NCBI GenBank assembly: GCA_903819605.1
Contig: CAIJEA010000163.1
Span: 1 to 6,092 of the forward strand
From: an uncultured cyanobacterium
GTDB lineage: Bacteria > Cyanobacteriota > Cyanobacteriia > Pseudanabaenales > Pseudanabaenaceae
DNA: 6,092 nt
Reading direction: 5' to 3'
The position numbers and the translations under genes were made by a program. The notes below the pieces were generated by a model, which did not search any database, was not told the DNA's origin, and was given only the letters and a program-made list of their open reading frames with translations. Below are positions 1 to 5,967 of this stretch, in pieces. How positions within the stretch are numbered: position 1 is the first letter of the stretch; each line of letters opens with the position of its first letter.

Positions 1-77
1 AGTAATGTGTTGCGGAATTGGATGCAGTTGTCCACTATTTCACCTGTGGCAAGGTTTGTTTTCGCGATTTCTAGCAT
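1..77 (-). CDS. Start of an unrecognised protein, cut by the left edge
   Basis: On the minus strand an ATG at 77-75 opens a frame that stays open to the window edge, giving 25 residues that begin MLEIAKTNLATGEIVDNCIQ. It has the same orientation as the next three genes and lies just beyond the inverted repeat that ends the neighbouring gene, so it fits the tandem series. No convincing Shine-Dalgarno sequence is seen; only a weak TGAG lies upstream, and a TATAAT (87-82 on the minus strand) sits too close to the ATG for an ordinary leader. The residues are protein-like, but the fragment is too short to assign to a family. A chance ORF cannot be excluded. Confidence 0.4.
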   Translation of the reverse strand, partial: MLEIAKTNLATGEIVDNCIQFRNTL

Positions 78-99
78 TGGGATTATACTCAAAGTAATT

Positions 100-129
100 T
101 ATCGGCTAGATCGTTGGATCTAGCCGATA
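100..129 (-). terminator. Perfect 13-bp inverted repeat after the 149-604 gene
   Basis: The arms 100-112 and 117-129 are perfectly complementary and enclose a 4-base loop (GTTG). The hairpin lies 19 bases beyond the stop codon of the minus-strand gene 149-604 and upstream of the partial gene at 1-77. It is a strong candidate transcription terminator or mRNA 3'-end stabiliser. There is no run of U after the stem on either strand, so it is not a canonical rho-independent terminator; cyanobacterial terminators often lack one. Because the stem is symmetric it could act on both strands, or be a protein-binding palindrome. Confidence 0.5.
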
Positions 130-148
130 TGTGTTGATTCGGTTTTGC

Positions 149-604
149 TTATGCTGCTTTCTTGTTTAGGTCTTGGCGATACACGACTAATCCCTTCTTT
201 TGCAGTTCGTCGATCGTCGTGGGCTTGGATGGCAGAAAGTTAATCTTTCCATCCTTAGTTGCCAGAATCTTGCAACCGTAGTGGTTTTGCAATCTTTGGA
301 CTACTTTCTCCATCGGCTGGTTGATGTTTGCCAACGCCCATCCCTTTCGTGCTTGATACAGCCACATCTTGTCCGAGCTAATTTCTGGTTTGCTGATTTC
401 TGGTTTGCGGACTTTTGGTTTGCGACTAGTTGCTGCAACTTTTGCGTTGCTGGCTGCTGGCTTTTCGACCTGTTTTGCTGGAATCTGAGCGTTGATGTGC
501 AGAACTAGTGCTCTCGTGGTGGTGCAGAGTTCTTGATGGTTTAACTTTGCAATCATTTTGGTTGCAAGGTCATCGGCGTTATTGAATCTAATTTGAGAGG
601 TCAT
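149..604 (-). CDS. Unrecognised 151-residue protein with KPEIS-type repeat linker
   Basis: Function is unknown. The ATG at 604-602 is preceded on the minus strand by AAAGGA, about ten bases upstream, which supports the start. Three parts are visible. An N-terminal helical stretch covers about residues 1-42 and contains RFNNADDLATKMIAKL. A basic, Ala/Lys/Pro-rich and probably disordered linker covers about 43-77 and contains three pentapeptide units (KPKVR, KPEIS, KPEIS). A compact C-terminal part covers about 78-148, begins MWLYQARKGWALANINQPME and continues with helix VVQRLQNHYG. The basic linker between two folded parts would suit a nucleic-acid-associated protein, but that is inference; no catalytic motif, signal peptide or membrane segment is seen. 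The gene is flanked by inverted repeats on both sides (100-129 and 693-727), which suggests its own transcript. Confidence 0.75.
   Translation of the reverse strand: MTSQIRFNNADDLATKMIAKLNHQELCTTTRALVLHINAQIPAKQVEKPAASNAKVAATSRKPKVRKPEISKPEISSDKMWLYQARKGWALANINQPMEKVVQRLQNHYGCKILATKDGKINFLPSKPTTIDELQKKGLVVYRQDLNKKAA
382..426. repeat. Three tandem 15-bp units inside the 149-604 gene
   Basis: Units at 382-396, 397-411 and 412-426 share the core TTTGGTTTGC-like pattern. The first two differ at one base; the third is more diverged. The unit length is a multiple of three, so copy-number change keeps the frame. In the encoded protein (minus strand) the units give the pentapeptides KPKVR, KPEIS and KPEIS at about residues 62-76. 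This is a coding minisatellite in the linker, not a CRISPR array. Confidence 0.85.
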
Positions 605-692
605 GATTTTCGGTTCCTTTTTTAATATCGTTTATGTCAATCGTTCGCGGACTTCACGCGCTAGCGTTCTTCTTTCTTCTCAATAGTTAGAC

Positions 693-727
693 AATGCAGA
701 TACCGATCTGGGAATAGTATCTGCATT
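693..727 (-). terminator. Perfect 11-bp inverted repeat after the 748-1161 gene
   Basis: The arms 693-703 (AATGCAGATAC) and 717-727 (GTATCTGCATT) are perfectly complementary around a 13-base loop. The element lies 20 bases past the stop of the minus-strand gene 748-1161 and about 90 bases before the start of gene 149-604. It could end the upstream transcript, stabilise its 3' end, or serve as an operator for the next gene. The stem is AT-leaning and no U-tract follows it, so terminator function is tentative. Confidence 0.45.
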
Positions 728-747
728 TCAAGTTCTGCTCTTTCGAG

Positions 748-1161
748 TTACACATTTAAGGCGGAAATCAACTCATTCTTTTTAAGTTTTTGCCAGCTTG
801 GAATGTTGAGCTCTCTAGCCAAAGGTCTTAGCTCTTTGAGTGTTAATTTTCTATAGTCTGTTTTTGACTTTGTAGAAACTTCAGCAATGGTTTCAGGATT
901 ATCAACCTGTTGCTCTTCTTCTAGATTCGGTGCTAGTTTTACTGGGGAAAGTGCTGTTGTTGTATCTGGTAGAGTTGCTTTTGCGATCGCAAGATTCTTT
1001 TCTGTAGCTTCAAGTATTGGAAGATAAGTGACTTGAGCGCTTTCTGTGTTTAGAAGGGACAGTAGCATGTAAACAAGTACTGTCAGCAATCCTAGTAATC
1101 CAATGAGGCTGACTGTAGCGATCGCTTCAATTGCGATCTCGATTAATGATTGAGTTTTCAT
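748..1161 (-). CDS. One-pass membrane protein with C-terminal Rho-N/SAP-like domain
   Basis: The 137-residue product has a clear hydrophobic segment at about residues 9-37 (core SLIGLLGLLTVLVYMLLSLL), read as an N-terminal membrane anchor. A polar, acidic and Thr/Pro-rich linker (about 38-100) follows. The C-terminal module at about 103-135 carries the pattern LTLKELRPLARELNI, then W, then KLKKNELISAL. That is the helix-turn-helix spacing of the Rho N-terminal and SAP families, small helical domains commonly associated with nucleic-acid binding. The inferred role is a membrane-tethered nucleic-acid-binding protein with the module on the cytoplasmic side, but no partner is visible. The ATG at 1161-1159 has an excellent Shine-Dalgarno, CAGGA, five bases upstream. 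Family use of this module is established; tethering of DNA or RNA to the membrane is inference. Confidence 0.8.
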   Translation of the reverse strand: MKTQSLIEIAIEAIATVSLIGLLGLLTVLVYMLLSLLNTESAQVTYLPILEATEKNLAIAKATLPDTTTALSPVKLAPNLEEEQQVDNPETIAEVSTKSKTDYRKLTLKELRPLARELNIPSWQKLKKNELISALNV

Positions 1162-1252
1162 GGTTTTCCTGATAGGGGTTAAGGCTTCATATTGTTGCTG
1201 GGGCTTGTTTCTAGCGATCTTCGCTAATCCAATCGAATTTGAGCGCGATCGC
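983..1252. repeat. Three HIP1 octamers (GCGATCGC)
   Basis: Exact GCGATCGC palindromes lie at 983-990, 1118-1125 (both inside the membrane-protein gene) and 1245-1252 (in the following intergenic hairpin). HIP1 is over-represented in many cyanobacterial chromosomes, so three copies in about 270 bases is the best taxonomic clue here. No exact copy was found by reading the remaining 4.8 kb to the right. Confidence 0.85.
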
Positions 1253-1256
1253 TAGA
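1210..1256 (-). terminator. Inverted repeat containing a HIP1 site, after the 1264-1716 gene
   Basis: The arms 1210-1219 (TCTAGCGATC) and 1247-1256 (GATCGCTAGA) are perfect complements around a 27-base loop. A second, tighter hairpin competes within the left arm (TAGCGA/TCGCTA, 1212-1217 and 1221-1226). The element sits immediately past the stop of the minus-strand gene 1264-1716 and overlaps the HIP1 octamer at 1245. It may mark the end of that transcript. The large loop and lack of a U-tract make this weaker than the repeat at 100-129. Confidence 0.35.
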
Positions 1257-1263
1257 TTGATTT

Positions 1264-1716
1264 TTAGTTCAATTCTCTTGCTGCGTTTTTTTTAGAGAAG
1301 ATCTGGGGATAGTTCTCGGACAAGGATTCTAGATGTGTTGCTGCAACTTCGCGGCAATGTTGGGGATCTGTTGTGTATTCGTTCGTTGATGCTTTGGCAA
1401 AATACTCTGCATAGGTCAGAATTTCCACAACAATCGGATCTACTTTTGAGATTTGGTCTGGATGTTTGGTGAGATATTCTCCCAATTCTCGAACGCTTTC
1501 TTGGATTGCATCTAGGAGCAAATCTTTGCATTCGATTGTCCGCTTGGTTCCATCTCTGAAGGTCAGCAGTTTTGTGCCGTTGCCAAAGTCTGTTACTTTT
1601 GCTTGCATTGATTTGGCAAGGTCAATTTGCTGTTTTGTGGTCTTCAGACCTCTTGCTCTCGAACGATATACCTGCGCCTGTGTCTTGCCTGTCATCGCGC
1701 TTATTGCTATTTTCAT
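1264..1716 (-). CDS. Unrecognised 150-residue soluble protein
   Basis: No family is recognised. The ATG at 1716-1714 is chosen because AGGA lies nine bases upstream on the minus strand. A longer 163-residue version would need a TTG at 1755-1753 with no Shine-Dalgarno. The N-terminus from the ATG, MKIAISAMTGKTQAQVYRSR, is basic and could contain a short helix-turn-helix-like element, a weak guess. Around residues 41-62 there is a beta-like segment (FGNGTKLLTFRDGTKRTI). The remaining two thirds is mostly helical and acidic. There is no signal peptide, membrane segment or catalytic motif. It heads the tandem series of minus-strand genes and is separated from the next by about 100 bases containing an inverted repeat, so separate transcription is possible. 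Confidence 0.7.
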   Translation of the reverse strand: MKIAISAMTGKTQAQVYRSRARGLKTTKQQIDLAKSMQAKVTDFGNGTKLLTFRDGTKRTIECKDLLLDAIQESVRELGEYLTKHPDQISKVDPIVVEILTYAEYFAKASTNEYTTDPQHCREVAATHLESLSENYPQIFSKKNAARELN

Positions 1717-2103
1717 GGTAGTTATTCCTACTACGTCTTTGGTCGCGGAATTCAAGCGTAAGCGCTTTTCTTGCTTTGGAATAAAGTACAGAAAATATCT
1801 TTAAATAGAAAAATACCAGGCAAACAAGTAAAGTCTACCCTACTTCTATTTCTCTATTACCGTTCGCTCGTATGCTCGCCTAAATCAATGTTGCTACTAA
1901 CCTCGAGGATCTCCTCGCTCTCCCGAACAACTATTTAAAAGTTTTGTTGGGCAACCAGCTCGTACAGCATAGTATACGGATTAACGACCAGTGAATTATT
2001 TGTTTTATTTGGAATGATTCTAGTGCTTCTCAGATGGAATAGTCGATTATCACTAAATTTTAAAATTAATCATCGATACAAAAAAATCACAAGGTAATAA
2101 ATA
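1717..2103. other. Non-coding stretch with small palindromes
   Basis: No supported gene. It includes the 5' side of the 1264-1716 gene, so that gene's promoter should lie here, but no clear -35/-10 pair was found. Visible structure: an AAGCGCTT palindrome at 1760-1767; a short hairpin CGAGGA-TC-TCCTCG at about 1902-1915; and a 12-bp AT palindrome AATTTTAAAATT at 2056-2067 flanked by GATTA (2045-2049) and TAATC (2067-2071). The last could be a weak transcript end for a minus-strand gene at 2104-2352. Confidence 0.5.
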
Positions 2104-2352
2104 TTACAAGGATACCGACTCTTCGTTTTCCAACCCATCCTGGTGAAATGCTATTGGAAGAACTTCCTCCTCCTCAATACTTATCTCAGCGAGACCTAAG
2201 CCTAAGATATTCATGTTCCCTATCAAAGGATAAATGAGATTGTTAATCCTCGTTGCGGTATTACACCTAGCAACGCTTAACGCTTGGATCGGTTCTTTTA
2301 CACTTCGTCTGATTACTGAATGAATCTCCAACAATCTTGTGATCTTTATCAT
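2104..2352 (-). CDS. Possible small unrecognised protein (82 residues)
   Basis: An ATG at 2352-2350 opens an 82-residue frame that begins MIKITRLLEIHSVIRRSVKE and ends in an acidic tail with a run of four Glu. The translation is fairly protein-like: a basic, possibly helical start, a short hydrophobic middle (NLIYPLIGNMNILGLGL) and an acidic end. A GGAGG lies on the minus strand but about 23 bases before the ATG, too far for normal use; nearer there is only GAG. No homologue is recognised. It may be a small real gene, a remnant, or chance. Its orientation matches the genes to its left. Confidence 0.3.
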   Translation of the reverse strand: MIKITRLLEIHSVIRRSVKEPIQALSVARCNTATRINNLIYPLIGNMNILGLGLAEISIEEEEVLPIAFHQDGLENEESVSL

Positions 2353-2438
2353 GCTTAGTTATCTCAAAATGCTAACCTCCAAACTATTAAATCCTTAAAA
2401 ACTCTGCCTGCTGGCTAATTTCATCGCGAACCCCCTCT

Positions 2439-2723
2439 TTAGCTTTGCCCTTGACTTACCTTTTGACTTTCAGCGAAAACTTTAAACGCTCGATCAATTT
2501 TTTTGCATCTCTTAGCGTTACAAGAACCTTTCACTCCTTGCCAATCGAGAAATATCGCTCTTTGGAAGAGAATCTCACTTGGTTTCATAAATAGTTCGCG
2601 AAATTCGAGAAGGGAACGCTCGTGCAAATCTACAAGTTGTCAGATCGCATTCACGAATTCAGCCAGAAAAGAGATTTGGCAACCATATAGAGCTAAATTA
2701 AATGATTTATATTGAATATTGGC
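2439..2723 (-). pseudogene. Possible decayed gene with in-frame stop
   Basis: On the minus strand one frame reads as protein-like on both sides of a TGA at 2642-2640. Before it comes NLALYGCQISFLAEFVNAI; after it comes QLVDLHERSLLEFRELFMKP and then helical, basic residues to a stop at 2441-2439. The downstream part has only a TTG (2627-2625) as a start, and the upstream part shows no ATG. This looks like the remnant of a gene broken by a nonsense change. The family is not recognised. The alternative is a chance open stretch, so confidence is low. Confidence 0.22.
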
Positions 2724-2739
2724 TAAAATTCAGCATAAT
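2712..2739 (+). promoter_or_regulatory. Candidate promoter for the nuclease-helicase operon
   Basis: A TTGAAT (2712-2717) and a CATAAT (2734-2739) are separated by 16 bases, close to sigma-70 consensus in sequence and spacing, and both face the operon. Transcription would start near 2746, leaving a short leader before the GAGG at 2768. The region is AT-rich, so matches arise easily by chance. No operator repeat is obvious around it. Confidence 0.35.
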
Positions 2740-2758
2740 ATATGATTGAATAAATTGA

Positions 2759-2869
2759 AGTAATTTTGAGGATATACTTAAGATTTACAAAGAAATACAG
2801 TCTTGGTTATCTCAATCAGTTTCAGAGTCACCAGATGGTCGTTACAGACATAGTTTACTTTCAGAAGAC
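2759..2869 (+). other. Open coding-like N-terminal extension of the nuclease frame, without ordinary start
   Basis: The nuclease frame is open for 37 codons upstream of its TTG (2870), back to a TGA at 2756-2758. The translation, NFEDILKIYKEIQSWLSQSV and then ESPDGRYRHSLLSEDLQKRGEA, reads as a regular helical protein start continuous with the nuclease. No ATG, GTG or TTG occurs in it. A GAGG at 2768-2771 is well placed for a start near 2779-2785, where the only near-start codon is ATT (2783-2785); ATA at 2774 is too close. Either an ATT start is used or an original ATG has been lost by mutation. Confidence 0.5.
2768..2771 (+). promoter_or_regulatory. Shine-Dalgarno GAGG ahead of a missing or ATT start
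   Basis: GAGG lies 11 bases before the ATT at 2783-2785 and almost 100 bases before the TTG at 2870. It argues that translation was designed to begin upstream of the TTG. Nothing resembling a Shine-Dalgarno sequence sits in the right place for that TTG. Confidence 0.35.
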
Positions 2870-3970
2870 TTGCAGAAGCGTGGTGAAGCAATTACTGCTC
2901 TTCAACAGATTGTATATGATGCTCATGAAGACTCGCGTAAGCGTCTTCGTGATTTATTAGATGAGTCTCTAGATCCACTTTGTCCAGATTCACCTTACCC
3001 TGTTGACCAATATCCTCAATGTCTTCATGAACTAACCTTAAAAGGATATTTTGGCGAAATATTCGCTGGGGTTATAGCTGAACATTTTAGTCCTCATAAT
3101 GAAGATGGGTGGAAAGTTCCTGCCTATTTATTTCGTAATCATCTTGAAGCATTCCGACAATTGGAGACGCTCGATCAGTCTAGTGCATCTATTGGAATAA
3201 TACCAGGACGTACAGGAGACGATTGTCTTGCTTTTAAGAGAGATAATACTGGGAGAATCACTAATTCTCTAGTTTGTGAGGCAAAGTGTACAAACGAGCA
3301 TAGTTCAAGCTTACTTGATGATGCACACACAAAAATTAGTGAACCTCATTTAAAACCTTTAGATTTATTGCAATTAATTGAAATTTTGAAATTGCACAAT
3401 GATGATGCATCTACTCAATGGGTCAACGCACTAAGAAAGCTACACATCGAAAAGAATCCTACAAACTATGAACGCTGCGATTTAGTCAGTTATGTATGTG
3501 GCTTAGAACCCCGTCGTCGATCAATTCAAACAACTTGGATACATCCTCCTACAAATATGCCTGGTTCTTACACTGGTGGACGTAAACTTGAAACAGTAGA
3601 GATTCACCTTTATGATGTAGAAGGAATAATTTCAAAAGTTTACGACAAACCTCAAAATGTTAACAACTGCATTTCTAAAAACCAACTAACAGACTTTTGG
3701 CAAAAAGTAGTCTCCAGATTGCCCAATCTTGAAAAAACCTTATTAGAAAAGCATTGCCAGTTAATAGGTTACAACTATACTTCAGCTTATATAAGCGTAA
3801 ATGACATAACACGTATACGGGACATTCAAAATATTGGTAAGAAAATACAGCAGGCTTTCGTGGAATCTGGATTGTATACACCACCAGAGAGAGACTCTAA
3901 TGGTAGAACGAAACATTTGAATCTAGAGTTTCGGGTCACTGTTCAAGGTACAAGCAATGATTCAAACTAG
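2870..3970 (+). CDS. PD-(D/E)XK nuclease-like protein, Hachiman HamA-like, with DnaX-tail-like C-terminus
   Basis: Numbering is from the TTG at 2870 (366 residues); the true start is probably 75-110 bases further upstream. The core at about 55-140 has the layout of a PD-(D/E)XK DNA nuclease. It comprises LKGYFGEIFAG with E63, then GRTGDDCLAF with D117/D118 in a strand, then LVCEAKC with E137 and K139 (the ExK). This order (GE helix, G-D, E-x-K) resembles HamA (DUF1837) of Hachiman antiphage systems, where the nuclease is paired with a helicase. The C-terminal 55-60 residues (about 275-332; FWQKVVSRLP, LLEKHCQLIGYN, AYISVN, then a helix ending IQQAF) resemble the final domain of cyanobacterial DnaX/tau, an unusual addition. 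The last residues overlap the helicase gene by 14 bases, so the two are one operon and translation is probably coupled. Nuclease-fold assignment is fairly firm; the HamA label is likely; the DnaX-like tail is tentative. Confidence 0.7.
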   Translation: MQKRGEAITALQQIVYDAHEDSRKRLRDLLDESLDPLCPDSPYPVDQYPQCLHELTLKGYFGEIFAGVIAEHFSPHNEDGWKVPAYLFRNHLEAFRQLETLDQSSASIGIIPGRTGDDCLAFKRDNTGRITNSLVCEAKCTNEHSSSLLDDAHTKISEPHLKPLDLLQLIEILKLHNDDASTQWVNALRKLHIEKNPTNYERCDLVSYVCGLEPRRRSIQTTWIHPPTNMPGSYTGGRKLETVEIHLYDVEGIISKVYDKPQNVNNCISKNQLTDFWQKVVSRLPNLEKTLLEKHCQLIGYNYTSAYISVNDITRIRDIQNIGKKIQQAFVESGLYTPPERDSNGRTKHLNLEFRVTVQGTSNDSN

Positions 3971-5966
3971 TGAGCTTATTGCATTGGCAAGAGAAGTACA
4001 GCAAGAATTAGCAGATAGCGGACTTCCTCCTGCATTCGCAAGGCTTTATAGCCACTATACTCGTCTAAAAGCTCGGCAACCTGGTCTTACTTCGTGGAGA
4101 GACAATGAATTTGATGATTTCCTGAAAGAAACACTTCGTCTTATTGAAGCTGTCTTTATCCAAAAACAAGCAGATGATCAAAACTGGCGTTCTGGAATGC
4201 GCCGAGTCGGTGAACTATTAGAGTGGCTATCTCTCCCTGATTTAAATCGAGATAGATTGCCATTGAAATTACTCTCTGCATCTGCTTATCAACTTGCAGG
4301 CTATCCTGCTAGGGCTTCTGGGTTACTAAATGAAGAGGTAATTGAAGAAACTGAATCTCAAATTTTACGAGCTTTACTCAAAACTGATTTTCCAAGATTA
4401 TTACATTTGTTAACTGATTATTGGAGTCGTAATGAATTATCCGATGTATCCTCACTAACTGAGCCTGAATCATTTGCAAACAATATACACTACATAATCA
4501 TTAGAGAAATTACGAGTGCTTTTGGTATCTTATGTGCAGAATTTCGATGGGGTAACGAGAGAAGATTAGCAAGAGCAATTAGTAAACTTTCATCAGCAAG
4601 TAAAGCACTTCTCAATAATGATAATTCTTACTCATGGCTTCTTTCCAAATTTTGTGCAGAAGTAGCCAGTACATATGTAAATAGTGCTATGAGAGTTTAT
4701 CTTTCAGAAATCACGGAAAGAGTTAGTGAGGAAGGTAGAAGAGTTCTAGAAAGATACTTGCGACAAAAGTATATTGAATGTAAGTCTTTAGTTTGGCAGT
4801 CTCAGATGAGAGGAATTGCAAGCTTGGCTAGTACAGACTCGTTTACACTTTGTACACCAACAGGTTCAGGAAAAACGACAATTGCAGAAATAGCCATCCT
4901 ACAAAGTCTTTTTCCCCTAGAGCAATCTGAAACTGAACCTCTAGCAATTTATCTTGTACCATCTAGAGCGCTTGCTGCTGAAGTTGAAGCAAAGTTATCA
5001 CGCTTACTAAAAAGAGTTAACAATAATCAACAGGTTATTGTAACTGGGCTATATGGCGGGACAGATTGGGCACCAACAGATGCTTGGCTAACGGCAACAG
5101 ATCCTACTGTTCTGATTTGTACTTATGAAAAAGCAGAAGCTTTAATGAGATTTTTGGGCGTTTTCTTTCTACGCAGATTATCTCTAGTTATAGTTGATGA
5201 AGCTCACATGGTTCAATTTTCTGGTAGTAGAGTCTCTCTTCAAAACTCTGAGAACAGAGCATTACGGCTTGAGCTACTTGGAGCTAGACTATTTGCTTTC
5301 TTAGAAGAACGTAACAGCCGCATTATAGCTTTGTCGGCAGTAGCTTCAGAAATGGAGTCAGCACTATCCCATTGGATATCAGGTCAATCTAATACCGAAC
5401 CAGTCAAAGTTTCTTACCGCAGTACAAGACAATTAATAGGAAGGCTGGAATGTCAAAACGGGAGATTTGAAATACAGTATGACCTACTTGATGGTGCAAC
5501 GTTAAGATTTACTAGAGATCTGGGTGATACACCTTACATTCAAAATCCTTTTCCTGTATGTCCTCTTATACCTCAGAAATTTCAAAAAGTCGGAGTTACC
5601 GAAGAGATGTATTTACGTCCCTATTTATTCTGGGCAGCAATGCAACTTGCCGCACCAGATAGTCGTAATCAACAACGGGCTGTCCTCATATCCTTAATGA
5701 AAGGAATTGATGGATATGCACAAGATTTTTTAGATTTATTAAATCGTAACTGGGCGAATATTCAAAAGCCTCAGTTTTTTATAACTCCTACTGATGAAAA
5801 ATTAGAAATTTGGCAAAACTGTTTAGCTTCTTGTGAGGATTACTTTGGATCAGAATCTCGTGAGTATAGACTTCTTCAAAGAGGAATTATTGTTCATCAC
5901 GGCAAGATGCCAGGTTTAATGGCAAGATTATTAATCGATTTAATTAATTTAATCAATTTCAAATAA
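3957..5966 (+). CDS. Superfamily 2 DEAH helicase, HamB-like, truncated before motifs V and VI
   Basis: The ATG at 3957 has AAGG (3945-3948) eight bases upstream and lies inside the nuclease gene. The N-terminal 280 residues are helical and include LLSASAYQLAGYPARASGLL (105-124), a stretch I associate with HamB-type defence helicases. The first RecA domain is complete: TPTGSGKT (Walker A, 300-307), LVPSRALAAE (motif Ia, 333-342), ICTYEKAEALMR (387-398), VIVDEAH (Walker B, DEAH 414-417) and ALSAVAS (motif III, 458-464, with SAV instead of SAT). The second RecA domain begins (RAVLISLMKG, about 574-583; GIIVHHGKMPGLMARLL, 643-659). It then ends abruptly in DLINLINFK where members of this group normally continue into motif V (TSTLxxGVN-like) and motif VI (GRxxR). 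Without those, ATP hydrolysis coupled to unwinding is unlikely. It would power or control the nuclease in antiphage defence if intact. At 669 residues it is shorter than a full helicase of this type. Confidence 0.75.
   Translation: MIQTSELIALAREVQQELADSGLPPAFARLYSHYTRLKARQPGLTSWRDNEFDDFLKETLRLIEAVFIQKQADDQNWRSGMRRVGELLEWLSLPDLNRDRLPLKLLSASAYQLAGYPARASGLLNEEVIEETESQILRALLKTDFPRLLHLLTDYWSRNELSDVSSLTEPESFANNIHYIIIREITSAFGILCAEFRWGNERRLARAISKLSSASKALLNNDNSYSWLLSKFCAEVASTYVNSAMRVYLSEITERVSEEGRRVLERYLRQKYIECKSLVWQSQMRGIASLASTDSFTLCTPTGSGKTTIAEIAILQSLFPLEQSETEPLAIYLVPSRALAAEVEAKLSRLLKRVNNNQQVIVTGLYGGTDWAPTDAWLTATDPTVLICTYEKAEALMRFLGVFFLRRLSLVIVDEAHMVQFSGSRVSLQNSENRALRLELLGARLFAFLEERNSRIIALSAVASEMESALSHWISGQSNTEPVKVSYRSTRQLIGRLECQNGRFEIQYDLLDGATLRFTRDLGDTPYIQNPFPVCPLIPQKFQKVGVTEEMYLRPYLFWAAMQLAAPDSRNQQRAVLISLMKGIDGYAQDFLDLLNRNWANIQKPQFFITPTDEKLEIWQNCLASCEDYFGSESREYRLLQRGIIVHHGKMPGLMARLLIDLINLINFK
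5931..5959. repeat. Imperfect direct repeat at the helicase breakpoint
   Basis: TTAATCGATTT (5931-5941) and TTAATCAATTT (5949-5959) differ at one base and are offset by 18 bases, inside an almost pure A/T patch that supplies the last dozen helicase codons and its TAA. The position coincides exactly with loss of similarity to the expected helicase motif V region. Short repeats of this kind can seed deletion or end-joining events, so this may be the scar of the rearrangement. Confidence 0.5.
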
Positions 5967-5967
5967 A

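Larger units (their letters stand above)
2353..2758. other. Intergenic region ahead of the nuclease-helicase operon
   Basis: About 400 bases without a confident gene. It contains a possible decayed minus-strand frame (2439-2723), the GGAGG of uncertain use near 2371-2375 on the minus strand, and the candidate plus-strand promoter at 2712-2739. A plus-strand frame over 2503-2715 is antisense to the minus-strand remnant and looks less protein-like. No tRNA or tandem repeat is seen. Confidence 0.5.

Noticed and set aside
382..426. Triple repeat as a possible CRISPR array
   Set aside because: Units are 15 bp, directly adjacent without spacers, and in frame within a gene.
200..508. Plus-strand ORF of 102 residues opposite the 149-604 gene
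   Set aside because: It is Cys/Trp/Phe-rich with repeats that are simply the antisense of the pentapeptide linker; the minus-strand gene has a good Shine-Dalgarno and normal composition.
635..640. TTGACA on the minus strand upstream of the 149-604 gene
   Set aside because: A perfect -35 hexamer, but at the expected spacing the sequence is the Shine-Dalgarno region rather than a -10, so no promoter is called.
1717..1755. TTG start extending the 1264-1716 gene by 13 residues
   Set aside because: No Shine-Dalgarno before the TTG, whereas AGGA stands nine bases before the internal ATG.
1292..1804. Overlapping ORFs on both strands across the 1264-1716 gene (1292-1531 minus, 1466-1804 plus)
   Set aside because: Both are shadows: unusual Arg/Ser/Cys composition, no ribosome binding sites, and fully covered by a better frame.
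2503..2715. Plus-strand ORF of 70 residues
   Set aside because: Rich in Ser/Arg/Cys and antisense to a more protein-like minus-strand frame; no Shine-Dalgarno.
2766..2960. Plus-strand ORF of 64 residues from a TTG
   Set aside because: It overlaps the nuclease N-terminal region in another frame, and the nuclease frame gives the more regular protein there.
3675..3884. Minus-strand ORF of 69 residues inside the nuclease gene
   Set aside because: Antisense shadow of a well-supported coding region.
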